From Mycobacterium asiaticum (lineage in GTDB: Bacteria > Actinomycetota > Actinomycetes > Mycobacteriales > Mycobacteriaceae): DNA of 35,509 nt. Under the pieces are notes generated by a model, which saw nothing but the letters and a program-made list of their open reading frames with translations, was not told the origin of the DNA and made no database searches. The position numbers and the translations under genes are program-made. Location: the NCBI RefSeq assembly GCF_001668675.1, contig NZ_LZKQ01000289.1:1-35509 (forward strand). Direction: 5' to 3'. This document shows, one piece after another, positions 24,786 through 31,543 of the stretch (the first letter of the stretch is position 1; every line of letters begins with the position of its first letter).

Positions 24786-24816
24786 GCGTCGGAGCGCGAC
24801 GAAGGCGCTCCGACGC
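24786..24816. terminator. Perfect 12-bp hairpin between aldolase and dehydrogenase genes
   Basis: Bases 24786-24797 pair exactly with 24805-24816 around the seven-base loop GACGAAG. The stem is very GC-rich and has no T tract after it. It lies 29 bases after the aldolase stop and could be a mycobacterial-type terminator without T tract, an attenuator, or an mRNA-stabilising or processing element. Confidence 0.5.
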
Positions 24817-24859
24817 GCTCGCGGCTGTGGCCGAGGGTTAAGGGAAGAGATTTGCTTCG

Positions 24860-25636
24860 ATGAATAGTGGATTGTCCGAGGCGTCAATGCTGGTGTGCGG
24901 TGGCGGGTCCGGCATTGGCCGGGGCGTCGTGGACGCGTATGCGGCCGAGGGGGCGAGGGTAACGGTTGTCGAGCGTTCCGAAGAGGCCGCCGCGCGGGTG
25001 CGTCGTGAGCACGGCGGCGCGGTACGAGTGGTGGTCGGGGACGCAACCGATGCGGCAACTCTGGACGCAGCGATCGACACCGCGATGGGTGCCTTCGGCG
25101 GCCTGGACAACTTGACGTGCTGCGTCGGCGTGTTCGACTTCTATGCGTCGATGCGAAACATGACCGTGGGGGAATTGGCTGACGCCGCAGAAGAGTCCTG
25201 GCGCGCAAACGTGCTCAGTGCGCTGTTAGCGGTGAACCTCGCCTACCCCCAGCTACGCGAGCGGGGCGGCTCGATCACCCTCACACTCTCCGAGTCGGCG
25301 TTTCACCCCGTCGGCGGTGGCGTCTTGTACGGAAGCGCGAAATGGGCGCTGCGCGGGCTGGTTTCGCATCTGGCTCGCGACCTGGCCCCCGAGATCCGCG
25401 TCAACGGCGTCGCGCCGGGTGGCACCACCGGCACGAACTTCGGGGGATTGCGAACGCTGGGACAGACAGAAACGGCGGCCACCGTCGAAGGTCGTGACGC
25501 GCGGATACGGGCCAACAATCTCCTTGGGGTGCTACCTACCCCGTCCGACCATGCGCAGGCCTACGTGTACTTGGCGGATCCGTGCAGATCCCGGGTACTC
25601 ACCGGAGCCATCATCAACACGGACGGCGGCAAGTGA
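24860..25636 (+). CDS. Short-chain dehydrogenase, likely cis-dihydrodiol dehydrogenase
   Basis: The 258-residue SDR has the cofactor motif GGGSGIGRG (residues 14-22), Glu at the end of strand 2 (VVERSEEA, favouring NAD+), CCVGVFDFYASM in place of the usual NAG region, SESAFHPVGGG, and a YGSAK catalytic pair. The GVFDFYAS, FHPVGGGVLY and VNGVAPGGTTGTNFGG phrases match BphB/NahB-type dihydrodiol dehydrogenases. It would oxidise the dioxygenase product to the catechol-type diol that LigAB cleaves. Its stop overlaps the aldehyde dehydrogenase start (GTGA). AGGGAAGAG lies about 12 bases before the ATG. Confidence 0.88.
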   Translation: MNSGLSEASMLVCGGGSGIGRGVVDAYAAEGARVTVVERSEEAAARVRREHGGAVRVVVGDATDAATLDAAIDTAMGAFGGLDNLTCCVGVFDFYASMRNMTVGELADAAEESWRANVLSALLAVNLAYPQLRERGGSITLTLSESAFHPVGGGVLYGSAKWALRGLVSHLARDLAPEIRVNGVAPGGTTGTNFGGLRTLGQTETAATVEGRDARIRANNLLGVLPTPSDHAQAYVYLADPCRSRVLTGAIINTDGGK

Positions 25637-27066
25637 TCGGGTCGGTCCCCACCGACTTGTGGATCGGTGAGCGACAGATCCCACCCCGCAGCGGTCTCCG
25701 GTTCGACGTCATCGACCCCGCCACCGGCGTACCGCTTGCCCAAGTGGCCGATGCGGGACCGGCCGACGCGATGTGCGCCTTGGACCTTGCTGACCGGGTG
25801 CAGCCGGTATGGGCGGCGACCCCGGCCCGTCGACGCAGCGAAATCCTCTGTCGAGCCTACGAATTGGTGCGAGCACGTGCGGAACAGTTCGCCAGCGTGA
25901 TCACGCTCGAGATGGGCAAGCCACTCACCGAAAGCCGCGAAGAGGTCGGCTACGGCGCGGAGTTCTTGCGCTGGTTCGCCGAGGAAGCGGTCAGGATAGG
26001 CGGACGCACGGCTACTGCACCGGCAGGTACCGGTCAGATCCTGGTGACGAAGGAACCGGTGGGACCCGTGTTGGCGATCACGCCGTGGAACTTTCCGCTG
26101 GCGATGGGCACCCGAAAGATCGCGGCGGCGTTGGCGGCGGGCTGCACCATCCTCGTCAAGCCGGCACCGGAGACTCCTCTGACAATGCAGCTCCTCGGCC
26201 GAGTCTTCGCTGACGCGGGCCTTCCCGACGGTGTGCTATCGATTTTGCCGACATCGTCGGCTGCGGCGGTGAGCGAACCGCTGATCCGGGATGCGCGGTT
26301 GCGGAAACTGACGTTCACCGGGTCCACGCCGGTGGGCAAGCACTTGGTCAAGTTGTCGGCCGACCGTCTGCTGCGGACGTCGATGGAGCTTGGTGGCAAC
26401 GCACCACTCCTGGTATTCGAGGACGCCGACATCGACACAGCAGTCAAGGAAGCCGTCGCCGCGAAGTTCCGCAATGGCGGACAGGCCTGCACCGCCGCGA
26501 ATCGCTTCTACGTGGCCCAGCGGGTTTTCGAGGAGTTCGTCGACGGACTGGTGCAGCGGGTATCAGCCCTGCGGCTCGGGCCGGGCACCGACCCTGCCAC
26601 CGACATAGGCCCATTGATCAGTGCGGAACAGGTCAGTGCCGTCGGCGCACTGGTCGATGACGCCACCGCCCGCGGTGCGTGCGTGCGGCTCGGCGGCACA
26701 GCGCCGTCTCGTGAAGGCTTCTTCTTTCAGCCAACCGTGCTTGAAGGGGTGCCTCGTGACGCGCGGCTACTCCGGGAGGAGATTTTCGGCCCGGTTGCCC
26801 CGGTGGTCGCCTTCGCCGACGAGGACGAGGCGATCGCGGCGGCGAACGACACCAAATACGGGCTCGCGGCCTACGTTTTCAGTCGAGACATCCAGCGTGT
26901 CGCGCGGGTCAGCGGCGCCCTCAAGGCAGGGATGGTCGGGGTCAACCGCGGGATCATCTCCGATCCGGCGGCGCCATTCGGCGGTGTGAAGGAATCCGGA
27001 TACGGGCGCGAAGGGGGTCGAGAAGGCATCGATGAATATCTCGACGTCAAGTACATCGCCCTGTAA
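25633..27066 (+). CDS. NAD(P)-dependent aldehyde dehydrogenase
   Basis: The 477-residue protein has the ALDH active site: Cys286 (NGGQACTAANR), Glu252 (MELGGNAP) and the oxyanion Asn in ITPWNFP, plus FGGVKESGYGREGG near the end. It resembles salicylaldehyde or succinate-semialdehyde dehydrogenases. In this context it should oxidise the aromatic aldehyde released by the hydratase-aldolase (a NahF or PhdK role). The GTG at 25633 overlaps the SDR stop by four bases, which favours it over the longer frame beginning at 25582 inside the SDR. It is the last gene of the catabolic block. Confidence 0.93.
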   Translation: MIGSVPTDLWIGERQIPPRSGLRFDVIDPATGVPLAQVADAGPADAMCALDLADRVQPVWAATPARRRSEILCRAYELVRARAEQFASVITLEMGKPLTESREEVGYGAEFLRWFAEEAVRIGGRTATAPAGTGQILVTKEPVGPVLAITPWNFPLAMGTRKIAAALAAGCTILVKPAPETPLTMQLLGRVFADAGLPDGVLSILPTSSAAAVSEPLIRDARLRKLTFTGSTPVGKHLVKLSADRLLRTSMELGGNAPLLVFEDADIDTAVKEAVAAKFRNGGQACTAANRFYVAQRVFEEFVDGLVQRVSALRLGPGTDPATDIGPLISAEQVSAVGALVDDATARGACVRLGGTAPSREGFFFQPTVLEGVPRDARLLREEIFGPVAPVVAFADEDEAIAAANDTKYGLAAYVFSRDIQRVARVSGALKAGMVGVNRGIISDPAAPFGGVKESGYGREGGREGIDEYLDVKYIAL

Positions 27067-27178
27067 GAGTGACGTTGCCGGCGGTGGTTGAAACTCTGCC
27101 CGCTTCGCCTTGCTTGGCTAATGCACGCTAACCTCGCCTCGGGGGGAGGTGCCGCGTCTGCTCGGGAGGGATTCACAT

Positions 27179-27949
27179 ATGCGCATGCTTAGCGTTGCCG
27201 TTTTTGTCGCGGCGGCCGCCGCCTTCGGGTCGTTAGTCGCGCCGGAGGCGCTGGCGGCGCCGAAGGACTACTGCGCCGACCTCAAGGGCAGCAGTACGGG
27301 CAAAGCGTGTGAGATTCAGGTCTCTGACCCTGCCTACAGCATCGACATCAGCATCCCGCTGGATTACCCCAACCAACAGCCGATCGCCGACTTTGTCTCC
27401 CAGACACGCGACGCGTTCGTCAATGCGGCCAAGTCAGGCGCGTCCCGCTCTGAGTTGACGATCAAGCCGACGGAATACAACTCCGCGATTCCACCGCGTG
27501 GCACGCAAACCGTGGTGTTCAAGGTGTACCGAAACGTCGCCGGTGCGCAACCACAGACGACGTTCAAGGCCTTCAACTGGGACCAGACCTATCGCAAGCA
27601 AATCCTTTTCACGGCCAAGTCCGACGACAAACAAAACACGCCATTGTGGCGGGTGGACGATCCGCTGAAGGTCGTTGCGCCGATCGTCCAGGCCGAACTG
27701 TCGAAGCAGCAGGCCCCGGCACCGGCGGCCGGGCCATCGACGCCGCCCGCGCAACCGGGTCAGCCGGCCACAACCGCGCCGCCTCCGGTGGTGCCGATCT
27801 CAGCGACCGCGCTGTATGACCCCGCCAACTACCAGAATTTCGCGGTGGTCAACGACGGGGTGATCTTCTTCTTCGACCAGGGCGCGCTGGTGCCGGACGC
27901 TGCGCAGGTGCTGGTGCCGCGGTCGGCGATCGACCCGATGCTTGCTTGA
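27179..27949 (+). CDS. Secreted MPT64-like protein
   Basis: The 256-residue protein has a Sec signal peptide ending in ALA/APKDY. Its mature sequence matches MPT64 (Rv1980c) closely: YCADLKGSSTGKACEIQVSD, IPPRGTQTVVFKVYRN, KAFNWDQTYRK, YQNFAVVNDGVIFFF, and the end VLVPRSAIDPMLA. MPT64 is a secreted immunogenic protein of mycobacteria (RsiV/DUF3298-related fold). Compared with my memory of MPT64 (228 residues), there is an extra Pro/Ala-rich segment of about 25-30 residues near 187-215. GGGAGGG eight bases before ATG 27179 decides the start. Confidence 0.92.
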   Translation: MRMLSVAVFVAAAAAFGSLVAPEALAAPKDYCADLKGSSTGKACEIQVSDPAYSIDISIPLDYPNQQPIADFVSQTRDAFVNAAKSGASRSELTIKPTEYNSAIPPRGTQTVVFKVYRNVAGAQPQTTFKAFNWDQTYRKQILFTAKSDDKQNTPLWRVDDPLKVVAPIVQAELSKQQAPAPAAGPSTPPAQPGQPATTAPPPVVPISATALYDPANYQNFAVVNDGVIFFFDQGALVPDAAQVLVPRSAIDPMLA

Positions 27950-27981
27950 GGCTTCGGCGCCGAGCCGATGGACACGGCCGC

Positions 27982-28875
27982 TTATGCCGCCTGCGCGGCT
28001 ACCGTCGTAGATCCGGGGAACGGGACCTCCACACCCCGTTGGAACGACAGGGCCGCGCTCTGGAGAAGCAACGTGAGCGCCAGCAGGCTGACCCATAGCC
28101 AGGCTTCGGTGGGCGAGATGTGCACGGCGGGATTCGCATAACCCAGCAGCGCGACTGAGCGCATGGTCACCGCGATCGCGAGGACGATCGTCGTGTAGGG
28201 GACCAACGATTGGAAGCGTCGGGCCGTGCTGCTGAGGGGTGCTTCCGACCGCCGCCGCTTGATTCCGGCCACCCATATGACCGCACTGACGCAGGTGATC
28301 GCCACCGGTATCAGGGTCGAGAAGTGGTTGGCCTGGTCCCATAGCGGTTGCAGCGGCTGTCGCGTCTCGGGATTGCCGAGCGCCAACGCAAGATGTCCCA
28401 GCGTTTGCTCGACGAACGCGACGGCGAGCGCCGGAGCGACCACCGCAAGGATGAACACGCAATGCTTGACGAGCAGGGCTGAGGTTCCCGAAAAGAACTG
28501 CACCACGGCATAAAGCAACATGTAGACCGAGGCCGCCAGCGACACCGCGGCCAGCACTGCCGCGGACGCGGCTCGGCCTTCGGTGAGGGCGCAGCCGCTC
28601 TCACCGGCAAGCAAGCTGTAACGCAGGGTGGTCAGAATCAACCCCAGGAATGCGCACACCAGCGCGATCCCCACCTGATTCTCATGCTGAGCCTCACGGG
28701 GGTCCAGCACACGACTATCCCCGCGGCGGCGATAGGCACGGTCCAGCACGAGATTGATGACGACGAACGCGAAGCCGGCCAGGATGCCGGCGAACTGGGC
28801 GTAGCTCCGCGCCACTACCGACGGGTCAAAACCAGACCAAAGGACGCAGGGCTCAGCGAATAGTCCGATGGCCAT
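27982..28875 (-). CDS. Polytopic membrane protein of unknown function
   Basis: The 297-residue protein has about seven or eight hydrophobic segments, beginning YAQFAGILAGFAFVVINLVL. Short charged loops separate them (DRAYRRRGDSRV, IKRRRSEAP). I recognise no transporter or enzyme motif. It converges on the MPT64-like gene with a 32-base gap. The ATG at 28875 gives MAIGLFAEPCVLW; no strong Shine-Dalgarno is seen. It is divergent from the small secreted-protein gene at 29106. Confidence 0.68.
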   Translation of the reverse strand: MAIGLFAEPCVLWSGFDPSVVARSYAQFAGILAGFAFVVINLVLDRAYRRRGDSRVLDPREAQHENQVGIALVCAFLGLILTTLRYSLLAGESGCALTEGRAASAAVLAAVSLAASVYMLLYAVVQFFSGTSALLVKHCVFILAVVAPALAVAFVEQTLGHLALALGNPETRQPLQPLWDQANHFSTLIPVAITCVSAVIWVAGIKRRRSEAPLSSTARRFQSLVPYTTIVLAIAVTMRSVALLGYANPAVHISPTEAWLWVSLLALTLLLQSAALSFQRGVEVPFPGSTTVAAQAA

Positions 28876-29050
28876 TGCCGCATAGTAATGACCACATTGG
28901 CAATCAAGTGTGTTGTGAGGCCACGTGTCTCACGGGCCGAAGGCCTGCGTTTCGCTCCGTGGCCCTGTCGGCCGCCTCGCGCAGTGCGAGCCATGTCGTA
29001 GGCGGCGGGGCTGCCACATCGAATTTGCCGCCCAACCGGCCGATCGTTTG

Positions 29051-29060
29051 TGCTATAGCA
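29051..29060. promoter_or_regulatory. 10-base palindrome TGCTATAGCA upstream of the secreted-protein gene
   Basis: A perfect palindrome lies 45 bases before the ATG at 29106. It contains TATAGC, which could double as a -10 element. It is AT-rich for this genome. Confidence 0.3.
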
Positions 29061-29105
29061 AATCTGTGAAGTAATGACTGCAGCTCATAGGGAGGACGCG
29101 AGACC

Positions 29106-29543
29106 ATGACCGTTGCACGAGGCTTTCTCCCGGTCGCCGCGCTCGCCGGCTGGCTGGCCATCGGATCAGTTGGCACCGCATGGGCGGCACCGACGTTGAG
29201 CGGCCACTACATCGCGACCGTCACCTCGTCAACGGGGGAGACCACCGATAGCGACTGGTACTTCACTCCGTGCGGTGATGGATGCGCGTCAGCAGCCAAC
29301 ACCCCCGGCGGCCCGTCCTTCGGCAACGCACGAATGGTCAACGGCCAGTGGACGATGGTCTGGCACTCTGATGCCTTCTGCCCGGGCGGCTCGCGGGTTC
29401 CGGGGGTGTACGTCAGCTACGCCAGCTGGGACCCGGAAACCCTTGAGGGCAAAGATGATTCGGGCATCGACACGCCGATATGCGGGTCCGGAGGCAGACC
29501 GCCACGCGTGACCCAGCACCTGCAACTCACCCAAGTGGGATAG
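29106..29543 (+). CDS. Small secreted protein of mycobacterial type
   Basis: The 145-residue protein has a Sec signal peptide ending AWA/APTLS. The mature part is about 115 residues with four cysteines (two close together in PCGDGC, then SDAFCPGG and PICGSGG) and beta-rich Trp segments. Secreted proteins with this SGxY...W-x-F-x-PCG pattern are common in mycobacteria and have no known function. GGGAGGACGCG lies just before the ATG at 29106. The end lies 29 bases from the convergent AraC-family gene. Confidence 0.78.
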   Translation: MTVARGFLPVAALAGWLAIGSVGTAWAAPTLSGHYIATVTSSTGETTDSDWYFTPCGDGCASAANTPGGPSFGNARMVNGQWTMVWHSDAFCPGGSRVPGVYVSYASWDPETLEGKDDSGIDTPICGSGGRPPRVTQHLQLTQVG

Positions 29544-29572
29544 TTCTCTGGGCCTGGCTCGCGGTCAAATAG

Positions 29573-30517
29573 TCAGTCGCCCGGCGCCGTCTCCTCGTGC
29601 CATCGCCGCTGTTGCCTACGCCGAAAGCGCGCCGGCGTCGTCCCAACCTCCGCGCGGAAAGCGCGCGAGAATGCCGACTCGGATTGATAGCCAACCTGGC
29701 TGGCGCCGGGGGCCACCGGCGCGTCACTCGAATCGAGCAGTTGCACCGCAGTCATCACCCGCACGCGCACCAGAAAAGTGCCTACCGTCATGCCTGTTTC
29801 CTGACCAAAACGACGTAGGAACGTCGCCCGGGACATGGCGGCCGAGCGGCTAAGCCGATCGATGGTCCAGTCAGCACCCGGCTCCTGGAGAACGTTTTCG
29901 ATGGTTTTCGCGATACGTGGATCGGCTGCCGCGGTCCACAACGCGCTCGTCGTGGCGGCGTTTGTCGAAGATCTCAGAGTCATCGCAAGGAGTGCCGTGG
30001 CGAGGGCCGACAGGATCGCAGCGGTGCCTTTCCCTTCGCGCTGTGCCTCTTTGCGCATCATGGCACTCAACATCGCCAGCATCTCCTCGGTGTCCGCGGA
30101 CTGCCCCAGTGGCACGTGCAGGGGATCCGGCAGACTGCCGAACAGCACCGCGCCTGCACCTGCATCGAAGGTGTAATGCCCGCAGAACAAGTCGATGACC
30201 GCGGCACCCCCGCGCCTGCTGTGGGTCGTCACGAAAGCTTCACCGGCGGTGTCGGTTGTGCCGCGTACACGGCCAGCCCCAGCCGTGATCACTTGATGGG
30301 GAGACCCACTCGGAATCAACACAACGTCTCCTGGTCGCATCTCCAGCAGCCTGGAACCAACCTGCAGCTGACATTGGCCCTCAAGCAGGACGTGGAACGG
30401 TGCCTGCAGCTTGGGGTATGCCGCGACATCCATCCGGGTGGTTCTGCCTAACAGGCAGCGCTTGTCGATGCTCGCACCGAGCCGTACCAACTCCAGCAAG
30501 CGGCTGACGGTGTCCAT
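29573..30517 (-). CDS. AraC-family regulator, RclR-like
   Basis: The 314-residue protein has an N-terminal cupin-like domain and a C-terminal AraC/XylS helix-turn-helix (WTIDRLSRSAAMSRATFLRRF...VGYQSESAFSRAFRAEVGTTP). Its start MDTVSRLLELVRLGASIDKRCLLG closely resembles E. coli RclR (remembered as MDALSRLL...TIDKNCVLG), with Cys21 at the same position. Cys112 in LFCGHY aligns with RclR Cys89 (VCG). In E. coli these cysteines sense hypochlorous acid. The divergent neighbour is a DUF417 protein, as RclC is. The start at ATG 30517 was chosen by this alignment over a longer frame to 30631. Confidence 0.88.
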   Translation of the reverse strand: MDTVSRLLELVRLGASIDKRCLLGRTTRMDVAAYPKLQAPFHVLLEGQCQLQVGSRLLEMRPGDVVLIPSGSPHQVITAGAGRVRGTTDTAGEAFVTTHSRRGGAAVIDLFCGHYTFDAGAGAVLFGSLPDPLHVPLGQSADTEEMLAMLSAMMRKEAQREGKGTAAILSALATALLAMTLRSSTNAATTSALWTAAADPRIAKTIENVLQEPGADWTIDRLSRSAAMSRATFLRRFGQETGMTVGTFLVRVRVMTAVQLLDSSDAPVAPGASQVGYQSESAFSRAFRAEVGTTPARFRRRQQRRWHEETAPGD

Positions 30518-30545
30518 GGATGAGACTTTCGAGCAGAAATATGGG

Positions 30546-30562
30546 CCTATTTGCCCTATTTG
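30546..30562. promoter_or_regulatory. Direct repeat CCTATTTG-C-CCTATTTG in the RclR-like/DUF417 promoter region
   Basis: Two exact eight-base repeats are spaced nine bases start to start, 28 bases upstream of the regulator's ATG. AraC-family regulators often bind direct repeats, so this is a candidate autoregulatory site. The repeat is short and AT-rich against a GC-rich background. Confidence 0.35.
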
Positions 30563-30716
30563 TACCACTCTTGATTGCGTACGTTCAACGCATGTCGGAG
30601 GTCTGTTGCGTCGCCGTACGTGACTGAGCATGCCGACTGAGTCACTAAATGCGTTGCGCCGCCGTGAAATTTATGTCTAGCGCAGGTGGGCAGAACAACA
30701 TCGACGAGGAGTCATC

Positions 30717-31256
30717 TTGAGGGAACACGAACAGTTGGCATCCACCGGAACAAGCGCTCGTAGAGCGGGTTTCACCCATGGCATCATGCGGGGGTTGCCT
30801 GCGGTAAGCGTCCTCGCCGCGGTGCTACTCCGGTACGGACTGGTCATCGTCATCGGGTGGATCGGCCTGCTGAAGTTCGCCCACTACGAAGCGCACCAAA
30901 TCGCGCCGCTGGTCGCTCACAGCCCCTTCATGGCCTGGCTGTACGACGTCTTTCCCGAGTACACCTTCTCCGTGCTGCTCGGGGTGATGGAGGTCAGTGC
31001 AGCCATTCTCTTGGCGGTGAAACCTATCGCGCCGCGGATTTCAGCTCTCGGGAGTCTGTTGTCAATCCTGCTGTTCATCTCCACTATCACGTTTTTGTTC
31101 ACCACCCCAGGCGTCGGCGAACCGGCCGGCGGTGGTTTCCCCGCGATCACGTTGCTGGCCGAATTTCTTCTCAAAGACACGGTGCTGCTGGGCGCTTCGT
31201 TCTGGACACTGGCGGATGCTATTCGGTCGGGCTGGCTCTCGAGCCGGCCCGACTGA
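30717..31256 (+). CDS. DUF417 (RclC/YkgB-like) membrane protein
   Basis: The 179-residue protein has four membrane helices (about residues 33-53, 79-96, 104-122 and 145-165). Family motifs are LRYGLVIVIGWIGLLKFAHYEA, SPFMAWLY and ISTITFLFTTPGV. E. coli RclC (YkgB) belongs to this family and is part of the RclABC response to reactive chlorine; the membrane function is unknown. The start is TTG 30717 with GAGGAG five bases upstream. It is divergent from the RclR-like regulator and probably its main target. No RclA or RclB homologue is visible in the window. Confidence 0.88.
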   Translation: MREHEQLASTGTSARRAGFTHGIMRGLPAVSVLAAVLLRYGLVIVIGWIGLLKFAHYEAHQIAPLVAHSPFMAWLYDVFPEYTFSVLLGVMEVSAAILLAVKPIAPRISALGSLLSILLFISTITFLFTTPGVGEPAGGGFPAITLLAEFLLKDTVLLGASFWTLADAIRSGWLSSRPD

Positions 31257-31543
31257 ACTGGTTCCCAGCGACGGTGGGTTGTCGCCAAGGTTCGTGCAGT
31301 CCCGCTGCTGGGGGCCAATGACCTAGGAACGCGGCCAGCGCGTACCAAACGCAAGCACGGGACCGTTCCCTCAAATGTCTGGCGAGCTAGGCAACCGGTG
31401 TTGAGGTGGGATTTGGCGTCCTAGGGAATCGGTTGACATGATCACGCCGCGGTGACGATGGCTCACAGCATGCAGCGGTTTTGCCACGGGCTGGCGGCCA
31501 GCGGCATGATAAGGCCAACGCTCACGTCGAGGAATCGGGAAGC

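Noticed and set aside
31433..31438. TTGACA as a promoter for the GH2 gene
   Set aside because: The matching -10 region has no TANNNT.
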